From the NCBI GenBank assembly GCA_028571685.1, contig CM053140.1, positions 145,809,701 to 145,873,700 of the forward strand: a stretch of DNA of 64,000 nucleotides, written 5' to 3'. Positions 11,501 through 25,328 of this stretch are shown here, one piece after another (positions within the stretch are counted from its first letter, which is position 1; each line of letters opens with the position of its first letter). The stretch is from Heterohyrax brucei (lineage: Eukaryota; Chordata; Mammalia; Hyracoidea; Procaviidae). The notes below the pieces were generated by a model. It was given only the letters and a program-made list of their open reading frames with translations. It was not told the DNA's origin and did no database searches. The translations under genes and the position numbers were made by a program.

Positions 11501-14500
11501 GAACAAATAATATGCATTTTGAAAAATTGTGTTTTTCAATTCACTCTATAAGTAGTAGTCAACACCCTGTCCAATTTCCATAGCTAACTTAGAGAACTGG
11601 GCTATTTTCAAAAACGGAAGTAAAAATAATCACAGAGTTTGGAGGAAACTTAGAAGTTTCTTCATCCACATTCCCAACCGGTGCAAGACCCCTCTTTACA
11701 CTCTACCCAGAGGATGTTCACCAAGATTCTTCCTGAATACTTCCAATACTAGGTAGATTGATTCCACCTAAGATCGCCTTATTCTGTTTTTAAGAATTTC
11801 TGCTTTATAATGGGCCAGAATGTTTCTTTTAACTGTTTCTCAATTATTATGCCTGTAGCCACTCAGGCCATAATTCTTTTTCTGGACTTCACCCATTTTT
11901 GATGTCATGGGCTCATTTGAGAGACTCCAGAATGTCAATTTCATTCTAAGAGTGGGACAAAACAGTCTGGTCAGCACAGGGCCCCTTGACATTGTAGCAT
12001 CCTTTGCTTGTCATGTTGTATTTGTATGTAGACAGATGGAAAGCAACAGAACATGATGTAATAATCATCACCTTTGAGTTACAGAAAATTAGATTCAACA
12101 ACAGGCCCACCACTTGACCGTATAATGAAAGAGTTAATAAATTCTATCAACTTTAGTTTCATTGGAAACCCAGATGGCATAGTGATCAAGTGCTACAGCT
12201 GCTAACCAGAAGGCTGGCAGTTCAAATCTGCCACCTTCTTCTTGGAAGCTATATGGGGCAAGTCTCCTCTGTCTGTAGGGTTGCTGTGAATCAGAATCAA
12301 CTTGACAGAAGTAGGTTTGGCCTTTGGTTTTAGTTTCATCATCTCTAAAAATGAGGATAGTAAGAATTGACTTGAGAGTTCATTATTCAGATACAAAATG
12401 AATAAGCAGAAATCTACAGCTTTCTATTTAAAAAAAGGCAACAATTATTTAGAAAATAAAATTTAAAACTATTCTATTTCTAATAACTACAAAATAGAAG
12501 TCTGTTTAGGCCCAGAAATATCCCTGATTTAAAAAAAAAAAGTGCTTTATTTGTATCAAGAAAACTAAAATTTTATAGCCAAAAAAGCCAAGTGCCGTCA
12601 AGTCGTGACTGAAGAGACACAATATTCCTGGAGGTAAAGTTTGAATACAGAAAAGCTGTCATTCAATTCCAAATTTATTTCTAGGTTTAATGCAGCTCTG
12701 ATCAAAATCTCTCAAGAGGCATTCTCATTCACTGCTGGAGGGAGCATGAAATTGTTACAACTTTCCTGGAGGACAGTTTGACAATTGGTAAAAGAAAACT
12801 CAAAAACTATTTTATCCTTTGACCTAGAAATTCATGACAATGAACTTATCCTAAGGAAAAATCATAGATGCACAAAAATATGAATGTCCAAAGATGTTCA
12901 TAACAGGCCTTTCCAATAGTGAAAAATACAAGCAACTTAAATGTCCAAAATGAAGCCAAGTGTCGTCGAGTCATATCCAATTCATGGCAACCAAAATGAA
13001 GGACTGATTAAATACAGTACGTATACATATGATGGATAATGTGCAGCCATGAAGAAGTACAGCTTGGCAACTGGTGATGTGATTTATCACTATGTTCATG
13101 ATGTATTTTTTTTAAAGTCAATTACAAAATGTAAAAAAAAATTGCAATTTTATGTGAACCATATGTCATTTATGTTGCACAGATATAAATCATATATAGC
13201 AGTATTGATCTCTGATTATCTCTAAATAATGGTCAAAAAGACAAACTTTTAGAAATTCCATCAGTGTGTGAAGTTTTTGTTTGGCTGGTTTCATGAAGAG
13301 CAGGAAAGGATAAGGAATTGTCGGGATTCTTTATTTTTATTGAAACTTAGCAAAATGATTCCAAAGTCCAACTGGAAAAATAAACTGCTACCATTAATCA
13401 AGCTATTTTTGATAAGTAATTACTGGATTTCATATGACAAAAGATCTTACAATCATCACCACAGTATAAAAAGATACTTCAGTACTTTGAAAAACACTAT
13501 AAAAGTTAAAGGCAAAAGAGTAAAAGAATTTTTTTAATATTTACAACTAATATGACAAACAAAAGACTACTATTCCCAATTTAAAGAGTTCTTACAAATC
13601 AATTAGTAAATCACTAATAGGCCAATAGAAAAACAGGTACACATCAAAAACAGACAGTTAAAAAAATAGTTAACACAAATAAACAAGACTAATATGTGGC
13701 CTTACTAATAACTAAAGAAATGGTCATTAAAACATCAGTGAAATACTCTTGTGTCCTATCAAACTGCTGAAGTATTTTTTACTTGAAATATTTATCATTA
13801 GTCAGAGTGAGGTGATGGTCACTGTTTTGTAGAAATAAAAGTCAAAACAAGTTTTCATTAAAGTGTTTTCCCAATCAGCATCAGAAGTTTTAAAACATTC
13901 ATATCCTTTACTTGGTAACTAACTTCTAGAAATCTATCCTAAGGAAATGATCAGAGAAAAAAGTGATCATAGAGCTACACACAAGAAATTTATGTCACAC
14001 AATTACTTATAATAGCAGGTTAAAAATAACCTAAAAGAAAATAGTTAAGCAAATTATGATATACCAAGCAAGGGTAAATTTTAATAAAATTTAATTACAT
14101 GGAAAATGCTCCTGACTGAATATTAAGTGAGAAAGTAGAACACAGAGCTGTGGGATGGGGCTTCTCGTGTGGTGCAAGTATGTATGTTTGTCCAGCTATG
14201 TGTATCTGTGACTTAAATGCACATACCAGATGTACCAAAGGATTAACGGTAGTTATTTTTTCAGTGGTGAGAACCCAAGTGATTTTTATGTTTTTCTACA
14301 TGGTTGTCTGGATTTTCAAAATGTTCTACAATTGACATCCTAGAAAGTAACTTACATTTATTAATAATAAAATTAATCATTATTTGGAATCTGTCATTGC
14401 AGTCAGCCAAGAAGCTATGAAATTCTTATTTAGTCTTCTTCTGTTGCAACAGTTCCCAAGCCTGGCTGATCATCTGAAGTAGTTTTTAACAAAGTATCTT

Positions 14501-17500
14501 CTGGACCACCCCCCTATACCTTATTTGAGATTCAGATTTAGGAAGTTACCTCAGTGTGCTTTTATTTACTTGTTTGATTTAGTGTTAGTTTTGTGTACAT
14601 CTGCTTATAGGGAACTTCTTTTAAACAACGTTAAAACATCTTCAAATAAATATTCCTTTCTTTTCACATTTCCACACATTTCTAAAAGAATAGAATAAGA
14701 AACAGTCAAAAAAGTCTTGCTGAAACCAAAATGCATTGAATTCCTCAGTTTCTTCATCTATGTAATGGGGATAAATACAGTCGCTGTGTCATAAAGATTT
14801 GGGTGAGATTAAATAAGTTAATACATTTTCATGTTCTTTGAGTAGTTCTTGACACATAAAAAGTTCTTAATAAATGTCACAGTCATTGAAGTGCTGGTGG
14901 CACAGTGATTACAAGCTGTGGTTGCTAACCAAAACGTTGGCAGTGTGAATACAATAGCACCTTCTTGGAAACCAAGTGGAGCAATTCTACTCTGTCCCAT
15001 AGGGTCACTATGAGTGGGAACAGGTTTGGTCTGGGGGGGTTATTACAGTCATAATTATTATATACAGCCTTGAAAATTTTTTCAAAAATAAATAGTTTTA
15101 AATGGCTTGATTTTAATAGTCTAATGCTATTCTAGATTTCCCTCGCCTTAATACAATACTCTATTTGATAATTTTTTCTTCAGCTTTGCCAGAGATTAAC
15201 CAATGTGCCCATCGGCCTTTGAATATCCATAGTTCACCTTTTTAACCTCTTCAAAAAACTGGAGCATCTGCTGTTTTCAGTCTTCTGAGATCTCTTCACT
15301 TCATCCAAGAATCCAGGGAAATGATCAGTTAATTTAATTTTTTTTTTTTACTTTCCGAAATGAAACCTGTCAGAGTCTGAAGGCAGGAGCAGCTCTGTCT
15401 TTCATGCTGTATCACCTCTTGGGCTTCAGTTTCCCTTTAATCATTTGTTTTGCCCTTTCCACAACCAAGATCATTCTCCTTAATCAAAAGATAGAAAGAA
15501 GAGTTAATACTTTGTTGTGTATCTCAGTAGTGGTCCTATCGTACTGCTGTATCTTTTTTGCTCTTCACATAAATACACATACATACTTTTGGGGCCTTCA
15601 GTGTTTTTCACATACTTTACATCTTCACATGATCCTGAATTTTTACCTTGTTTAATACAAATAGATACTACTCTCTTTTCTTCATTCTTGGTTGGTTGAG
15701 CTCATGGGGTAGCTTCCTGTGATATTAAATTGTTTGAGTTTTGTTTTATTTACAGTAATTCTCTTTCCTTCTTACCTAAGATCATTTTTAACTGTGTATC
15801 CAGTTTTCCTTTTGTAAATAGCCCATGCTCCTGATCTGTCTCCTTTCCCTTAAAAGTTTGACCCTAAAGGAAGTGGCCAACAACTCAGTTTCAACTCCTG
15901 CTGACTCCATACACACAAATAGAACTGTGCTCCATACTTAACTTTCACAGGTAGATCACCATGCCTTCCTTTTGAGGCAAGGGCACGGGCATCTGAGATA
16001 TCACAAAGATCAAACTGGCAGGATTGGGCAGCCAATGCTATACAATGCCAGGGAGAGAAGAAGGTCAGATGTGAGTAGTAGGCTTTACTGACTAGGTAAC
16101 CGAGAGGAGAGCCCGTGCCCTTGCCTGTTCCTCATTGTTCAGGCTTGCATGGACTTTCCTGGGAGCTTTTACAATGGCCCAACTGACTATTCCCTACAAA
16201 GTGTCTCCCTTTAATATCTCCCTTTACTATAAAATGAGCTAAACTAAATTTCTGAAGACATAGTTTTCACTGTATCATTCCCATCTCTCCAAAAATCTTT
16301 CATTGCTCCCTATTTCAGGATGTAAATAAATCCCAATCTCCTTGTCCACTGATGCCAGAACCTAGTCCACCCTTTAAAGCAGTTTTGGAACTCTTTTTCT
16401 GGAATGGCCATCAGAGCCGTTGTTGTATTACCCTTGATGTCCTGAAGGTTGTCAGAATGCCTTCCTTTCAATATTTCCTTTATCTTCAGGTAAAGAAAAA
16501 GTAATTGGGGGCCAGATCAGGTGAGTAGGGAGGGTGTTCTAATATAGTTATTTGTTTACTGCTAGAAAGTCCTTCACAGACAATTATGCAAAAGTTTGTA
16601 AACTTGCCACTGTGCCACCATGCCACTGTGCACAATGGCCATTCCAGAAAGAGTTCCAAAATTGCTTTGAAGGGTGAAGTAGTATATAGCTTCCCAAGGG
16701 GAGTGCTTCAAAGGTGATCGTAGTGATATTCAGCAGTGACACAATTAGCACTTGTAACAACTAAGTTCATGGACTTCATTTTTGGACCTCATACATGTCA
16801 CTTTCTTTCTTAGACTATGTAATTACTTGTTTGTATGATTTTTTTCCTTTATGAGAATTAAGCTCCTTGTGGAAAGCATCTATCTCTGAATAATTTTTAA
16901 AAGTGGACAGTTCCTAACACCATCTTAAATATAACAAGTATTAGATAAATTAATAATTATTTATACCAGGATAAATCCCATTTTCTCACAGAATTAGGTA
17001 CATTTAGAATATTTGTTGTTACATGTCACTGAGTTGGTTCTGACTCATAGCAACCCTATAGGACAGAGTAGAACTACCCTCACGGAGTTTCCAAGGACTG
17101 CCTGGTAGATTTGAACTCCTGACCTCTTGGTTAGCAGCTGCAGCACTTCACCACTACCCCACCAGGGTTGCTAACTGTTAATTATATTTCTAAGGTACTC
17201 ACACTCCTGAGCATTTTCCTCACTTTTATCAAGTGTATGACTGTGGTAATACCATTGGAGCATGACAGTACTGGGTCCAGTCAAGTCAGTTCCAGCTCGT
17301 AGTGATGCTGTGTACCCAGAGTGAAACATGGCCCAGTTCTGCACCGGGCTTACCATCCTTGTTATGCTTGAGCCCATTGTTGCAGCCCATTAGCTCACAG
17401 ATGGTCTATATAACTTCATAATTGTACAGAATGAATAAATGAAGTTGCAAGACCATAAAGAGGTAGTCTTTTGCTGAACTGGAATTGTGAGTATCAGCTG

Positions 17501-20500
17501 CTAAAATCGACTGAGCCACACGGTTAAAATCTAGGTGATTGCCTATGCTTCAGTGAAGACGCAGACAATAATATGAGTTCTTCACAGTGGTTAACTTTAC
17601 TAATACCTAATGTACCGGGTTTCAACAGGTGTCACTAGAGGTGTTTGAGTTCTTGGGAAAATTTTGGGAAGCAGATGGCATTTCATATCTATCTGCTCCA
17701 CAGTAAATGGGAAAGAAGTAGCTGACCATGACAGTCTTTTTTACGATAGTGATGGAGCTAGATATAGAACTGAAGGTAGAATTATAGTTTATTCTGCTCT
17801 ATTGAAGCTGAGTGTTTGCCCTGTTATTTCTCAGTAACTCATAGATCCCTGTAAAATGTGGCAGACAGGTAACAACTTCCTGTTGATGAATATCTCATGA
17901 GGAAAATGTTCTGCTATCATAAAATAGGATCACACCTATGACATCACAAGATAGCTTTCTCACTTACCTAGACTGATAGGAGAGAGATGTCACATTTCCC
18001 CTTAGCAACAGAACAGTGATACTCCTTAGCAACCCTTGTGTAGGACCAGTGTTGTCAAAACATTTCAAGCACCCTGCCTCTCCCCACAGCTTTCATTACC
18101 TTATAAGTACTAACCCCAAAAGGAAACCAGCCCATACTGGCAGTCAGCAGGGGTGGGGAGGCCCTGCTGAGAGTTCAGCAATTACTGCCACTCATGCGTA
18201 ACATGCCCTTTCTACGGCCATCCAGGGAGAGATGCGGAGAGTTAAGCACCAACATCCAAGCTACCAAACATCTGCTCTGTTGTAATGACAGGCCCTGCCT
18301 CTGCTGCTGTTTTCCCAGCACTGCCTCCAGGCCTCGGTACTTCGTGAAGGAGAAGACAATGAGGGAAATGGTGACTAGCTTGACCAAGTTCTCGGTCAGA
18401 GAAACACCACAGCAAATTAGCAGAGTGTGTGGAACCTGAGCTCAGACTGCCTGGGTTCAAGCCCTGGCCCCGCCACTTATGATTCCTGAGAACCTGGATG
18501 GGTGAATCTGCCTAACCCTCTGTTTCATCTCTTATAAAATGAAAATTATTATCACAGCTCTTTGTTAGTATGATTATCGGGTGAAATGGTACACGTAAAC
18601 TCCTTACGAAAATAATGGCACAATAATTAAAATTACTGCTAGTGTTAGCTCAGTAACAGTCTGTAGCTACTGAGAGGTGTTCATCGTGGTTGTTTCTAGT
18701 GAGCAGACGTCGTCCAGAGGAAGGAAGTGATTCTGAAGACCCACAGTTGTCACCTTGTTGGCTTAGTCACTTGTTTGTTTCTTCAAAAGAGCTGCTTTGG
18801 CATTTAACATGTAGCACTGACCCCATCACACACTCTTGTTCACCCAAAAAGAAATGCTGAATACAGCTGGAGAATAACATGTTTTTCTTGTAGTAAATGT
18901 ACCTGAATTTAAACACACAAAAAAGAAGAAAAACAAAAGGTCTCTTCAAATCAGCCACATCAGTTTATGCACTTATCTCAATAAAGCTGCCAAATATTTT
19001 TGGAACTCTTGATGGCCAGCTCCTTCTAAATTATCTTCATTCTCTTAGATGTCTTCACTGGCAACAAATTTTTATCTTTTGGGAGTTTTCAATTTTGGTA
19101 GCAGATTTAAAACCAACTCGTATGAATGAAATGGAGGACCATACTAAATAATGTCACCTACTGGTCAAAAATGAATTAAGGACCTTTGCATATAGCTTGT
19201 AAAATTCGAGGCAATGAACCTCTGAAGTATTTCAGACCAATGGAAGCATTGTCAGAATCAGGGCATTTCTCTCTGTTAACTATTTTTCATAGCTGTGATT
19301 ATTATAAATCTGGGTCTTTATTTATTTTTATTAAAAAGAAATATTATAGAGCACGGTGTCAAGCACTCTTCTGGGCACTTTTACATGCGTTTGCTTATTT
19401 AATGTTGATATCTTAATAGATGACCAAAAAACAAACCAAACTCAATGCCATTGAGTTGACACTGACTCATAGCAACTCTGTAGGACAGAGTAGAACTGCC
19501 CAATGAGGTTTCTAAGAAGTAGCTGGTAGATTTGAACTGCTGACCTTTTGATTAGCAGCCAGGGTCTTAACCACTGCCCATCTAAATAGACAAGTACCAT
19601 TATTACCTCTATTTTATGATGTAATTGAGGCACAAAGAAGTAGTTTGCACACAGACGCATAGCTAATAAATGGTAGAAGTGGAAATCAAAACTAAGTATA
19701 ACCCATAGCCTTAGAGTTGCTTTAAACTCATATCTACCCTATAAAACAGATTACAGCTGCCTCATAGGGTTTCCGAGGAGTGGCTGGTAGATTCCAACTG
19801 CTAATTTTTTGGTTGCCAGCCAAAAGATTAACCACTGTGCCACCAGGGCTCCCCAAACTAGGTATATATGGTATGTTTTCTAACAAGTAAAATCCCAGTG
19901 CATTGATAGTTATGCTTTCTGCTTTTCAACAGGAGGCAATTTAAACTCAGTAAAAAAAAAATAATACATTTGTCCATATTTGTTTTTTTACCTCTGCTAA
20001 AATCCTCTTGTTGTTAACAGGTATTAACAGAATACTTTGTTTGTATATTGCCATACCAAGTCATAGCCAGAAAGTCAAAGCCACTGCCATTGAGTCAGTC
20101 CCTTCAGGTCAGAGTAGCACTGCCCCATAGAGTTTCCAAGGAGTACATGGTAGATCTGAACTGCAGATCTTTTGGACAGTGGACACAGCACTTAGCCACC
20201 ACCCCACCAGCAAGTAGTAAAAGGAGAAAATATCCCTATCTTCTGCCTTCCCGTTTTCTAATGATCTCTAAGTAATCCTGTTTTTCCACACAAATAGGCC
20301 TTTTATCCAGCAGCTTCTTCAGCCTTGTGCTAGAACAGTTCTGTCTTCAGAATGTGTTCTCCTGCCTCTTTCAAAACTCCCTCCTGAAGTCCACTTCTTC
20401 CACTGCCACTTGATTCATCTCACTCGACTGACTAACGGGAGGGGAAAAGAGAGAGCAGGTCAAAGACATTAAAATATTTTTAAATCTCTTTGAAAGCCAT

Positions 20501-23500
20501 TTTATATATATATATACATACATATATATACCTCCCCACAATCAGCAACCTGCTTTGAATGTCTCACGTAGCTCTCTTTTGCTCTGAAATTTAAGTTTCC
20601 AAAGCGGCTTCGTACCAAATGCTAACAGCATATCGTTAGCCAGTCATTCAGATAATAACAACCCTATGGAAACATATTAAAACAAATCAAAAAGAATGGA
20701 TTATTCTGCAACTTTTTTTTTCTTTCAGGATAAGAGAAAAATACAGGAAGAAATCTCACAGAAGCGTCTGAAAATAGAGGAAGAAAAATTAAAGCACCAG
20801 CACTTGAAGGTAACTTACCACTTTAATTTTGGATATCCTGAATGGCTCTCAAATTTCAGTGGTAAAGATGCTTTAGGAAGCAAAAAATTTCAACATAGTT
20901 CTGCATACACTTTAATAACCCTAGGGGAGGCCAACTAACTAGTAATATTTGCAAGAAACTAATATCTTCTGGCAAATATGAAAAATTAAAAATCAGGTAT
21001 CTCCTCTTTTACTGAATTTCCTCATCTTCTGGGCTAACACTGAGAATTCGGCCTTAAGAATTTGGCCCTGAATACAGTCTTGCTTCATTTCCCGAGGGAG
21101 TGGATCCAGCTAGGAAGTCCCCTTTGAAATCTATGAAAGGCTTGCCTTTCCCTGGGGGTTAGAAAACAGACAAGTGTCTGGCCTGGTCAAGCATGCTTGT
21201 ATTTAAAAGCACTGGATTCAGCACAATGAATGCAAGGTTGTTTAAGTATGGTAGAGTTTTTGTTTTGTTTTGTTTTGATTGAACATGAGCTCATAGCCAG
21301 AAATAAATAATCCATTTTTAAAATCAGACCTAACATCTTTCTGTAGGGATGGGGGTGGTCATTTTGCAATTAAAGTGCATTAGGTTTCAACATTTTATTA
21401 GGTAGCTTAGTCACAGGATGTGACGAATGACAAACAAGATTCCTTGTGAACAAGCCCAAGCAAGAAACTGCTGCATCTGACAGGCCTGCTATCAGTCAGT
21501 TTAATAAAGCCCCTCCGTGAAACCAGGCAGCACGCCGCAGGGATGTACGAATTGAAGTTCAGCTCACCAAATTCGGTTCAGTCCAAACTGCAGATGGGTC
21601 AGCTTATCACCTCCGTAAGGAAACGTAACTTAAGGTTGCAGTTAGCCTCATTTCTCTGGTCTTTTTCTCTTCTTTGCTCATGCATAAGTTGACCTTTCAG
21701 TTATGTGATGGATGGCTTCAGGCCATAGAGTCACCTGCTATCCTTACAGTCTAGGTCATGTGGAATTTACATGAGTAGCAGCCACAGTGAAGAAATGTAG
21801 TCTGTTCTCCCAGAAAACCAATGACATGAACACATATTTGCCAAGTGCTTTCACTGCAATTCAAGTGAAGTCAAATTCACAATGATTTTGAGATAAGCCA
21901 TTTTTATTGCAAAAACTAGCCCTTCCTCTCTTGCTCAGTTTCTCTCTCTGTGTGTATGTGTGTTTGTGTCTAATACACACACACACGCACATGCATGCAC
22001 ACACTGAACTAATCACTTCTGAGTAAACTGATAGCTGTCTAGCATTCAGCAACTGCTATCCTTGCAGAAAGTGTGGTTAAATTATAATAAAGCTCACAGT
22101 AGCAGAAAAGGTTTAAATATCCCCTCAGTTCATTTTAAGAAGTAAATTTCACATAGGGAAAATCTGACTCACTGCAAGGTCCATTTCTGAAGTGACACTT
22201 CAGGTCAATACAGCCAAAAAAAAAAAAAAGGAAAGGAAAAGAAAGGTCCAGAAAGTAACAGATGATCTTCCCTGTAGGTCTGTATCCTGGAACTCAGGTG
22301 ACCTCTTCTAATTCAATCCAATCAAAACATGTACAGTGCTCTGAGCTGCTCTACACAGTTGTACATGTACAAACTGCACGTAGCAATTATCGCTTTAGCT
22401 TAACAGAAGTCTCTGCTAAAGCGTGGGATTTAAGCTGAGTCTTAACTGATAAGAAAAATTTGTATAGGTCTACATCAGCATGGTATTTGATAAACATTTA
22501 TTTAGCACTTATTATGTACAAGGTGTGGGAGAAAGATATGGCAAGACTTCTGTAAATATTACAGCCTTGGAAACTTGGTGGAGCGGTTTTGCTCTGTCCT
22601 GAAGGGTCGCTATGAGTCGGAATTGATTTGACAGCAGTAGGTTGGATTTATTGGTTTTATGTACAAGGTATAAAGATGAACATTAAGTATACAAAATAAA
22701 TAAAGTTTAGCCATTGTGCTTACAATGGTAACTGACACAAAATTGTAATGCTAATTATACAACAATAAATTCTATACACAAGGCATAAACTGTGCAGGGA
22801 ACACAGAAGCATGTCTGTTGGGAGGAGCGGTAAATGAGAGGAAGACGGTGACATCTGGACATTGAAAGATGAACAGGAAGTTTCTGAGTGCACAACTCGA
22901 GAGATCATCCCATTGGGTGGAAATAGCATGGAGTAGAAAGTACCCTGCATACATTTGGAGAGAGAGAGGAGTGTGCAAGGCCAGGCTGAAGGAAGTAACT
23001 GTATGCACAGGACAGTAGTGTAGAGGTCCAGTGGGACCTTCCAGGTGAAAAATCAAATTCCAGGTTAGCTCATTCTTGAGCAAGGCCCAGGACCCAGCCT
23101 CTGCTAGGAGAGGAGGTCAGGCATTCTTAGGCTGAATTTACACACCAGGTAACACCAACCTAAAATCCTGCAGGTATAGACTAAACCAAAAAAAATAATG
23201 AAACAAAACCAAACTTGCTGCCATCAAGTTGATTCCAGCTCATAGCAATCCTATAGGACAGAGAAGGACTTACGCCCTAGAGTTTCCAAAGAGTGCGTCC
23301 AACCTTTTGGTTAGCAGCCATAGCATTCAACCACTATGCCACCAGGGCTCCCAGAGGGATGGACTAGGATATGTGAGAACCGTCCTATTACAGAGCCCGT
23401 GGTGGTGCCTACAGTTCAGCATTCAACCACCAGGAAACAGCTGGCAGTTCAAATCCATCCTCAGGTGCCTCCTAAGACAGACTGCTGACCTGCTTCCCAA

Positions 23501-25297
23501 AGGTCACAGTCTTGAGAACCCTATGGAGCCGTTCTACTCTGCACACAGGGAGTCACCAGGAGTGAAAGCGTATGCCACAGCAAGTGAAAGACATTTTTAA
23601 TGGTTTCATGCATTTCCATTTGAACACTGCACAGAGTTTCCTGGGACATCCTGACAGTTACCGTGGACACATCCCATAACCTATTGCGTAATATCCCTCA
23701 GCTCCTGAAGCTGACAGCCACACTGATGATACACTGAAAAGGGAATTTCCTGAGACAACGTTAGTGTTCTCATATTCAAGCAGTTCTGACATTTTTGCTT
23801 TAGGAATCTTCTCATCTGGTAACATGGTCACAATCTAGTGTCATCAGGAAACACACACATACACTCAGTCTACAATTTGTTTTTTTTGAAGTCCCTTTAA
23901 TTTGTGGTAAGAAAAACTAACCCTAAATAGATTCCTACTGCACCTGCTGTGTAGAGTGAATTACTGATGTCTCTCAGGAAAAGTCTTTCCATAAAAAACT
24001 GCCAAAGATCCTTTCTCACCTTCCTGTAACTTACATTTTTATGTAGTTCATAGGGCTTTTGAGGCTATATTTGTAAACTAGCTTTTCTTGTATTTGTTAG
24101 CCTTATGTGCTAAAGCACAAGTCTAAACTGTGACCAAAAAAGCAAAATAGGTGTGTTTTGACCACCACAATATATTTCTGTGCTGTACCATGTTGATGGC
24201 ACATCCAAATAGTGTCTTTTATGCTTAACTAAGAGTTCTTAAGAAGAGTAATCAGTTGGTGAACTGTTGTTGTGTGCTGTCAAGTAGATTTTGACTCATA
24301 GTGGCTCTCTATGACAGAGTAGAAATGGCCTATAAAACTTCCTAGGATATAATCTTTACAGGAGCGGATCACCAGATCTTTCTCCCATGGAGCCACTGGG
24401 TGTGTTCAAACCACCACCTTTAGGTTATAGCAGCCAAGCGCTTAACCACTGTACTCCCTCAGGAACTATTAACAGTTTTATAAGAATAATATTAAAATGA
24501 TTCTTATTCCTCATCAGTCAGAGAACCAAGAATGTAGCCCCCGCCCCCGTTAGCCTAGTCCTGTGGCAAGACTCATCATTCTCTGCCCTCTGTAATCCAG
24601 CATCATAAAACCATTCATCTGAGCATAGGATTGCCATATGTAATTAGCTAAAACTGCCCTAGCTGGTAGTTTGTTAGGACAGCAGCTTACTTTGATAGGT
24701 GCCATCTGTCTTCTTTGCTATGCATTAACTATCTTCAAATTCCATCAACTGAAATTTACAACAAATTCTTAAAATGCTGATATTCTCAGATTTCCATGGC
24801 ATCTTTGACCCAAGGAACTAAATCTTGACCTTTTTTTAAAACATTTGCTGGGTCTGTGGGCAAACATTTTTGCAAACAGCTAATGGATTATAATAGAAAC
24901 CCTGGTGGCATAGTGGTTAAGTGCTATGACTGCTAACCAAAAGGTCAACAGTTCAAATCCACCAGATGCTCATTGGAAACTCTATGGAACAGTTTTACTC
25001 TGCCCTATAGGGTCACCATGAGTCAGAACTGACTCGACGGCAGTGAGTGGGTTTGACTAGAGCCATTTAGTTTTTATCTGTTTTACAAACTATAGGTCCA
25101 TGTATTGTAATTTAGTGTAATGCTGTGTTTTGAAAACTACTAACATAGTTAAAATAACCATCCTTTAGTAATTATCTAACATAACCACCTTAATTTTTTT
25201 AATCCAGAGATAAAAATATTCCAATAGTGTTAATTCTAGTATCCTTTCAAAAACAGCAGAAAGTTCTTCTTTCTTACTTTTCCTTTAATTGTAGTAA

Positions 25298-25328
<31 letters not shown>

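Larger units (their letters stand above)
2524..20728 (+). other. PALMD: PALMD intron 1 (18.2 kb)
   Basis: A GT...AG phase 0 intron. 2524-5560 shows no repeat I recognise beyond A- and T-runs. 6380-8480, 8650-9527, 15042-16185 and 17400-18425 are also AT-rich with nothing recognised. The remainder holds AfroSINEs, two solo LTRs, two L1 3' fragments, L2 and MIR pieces and one foldback mariner element (separate entries). Confidence 0.85.
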
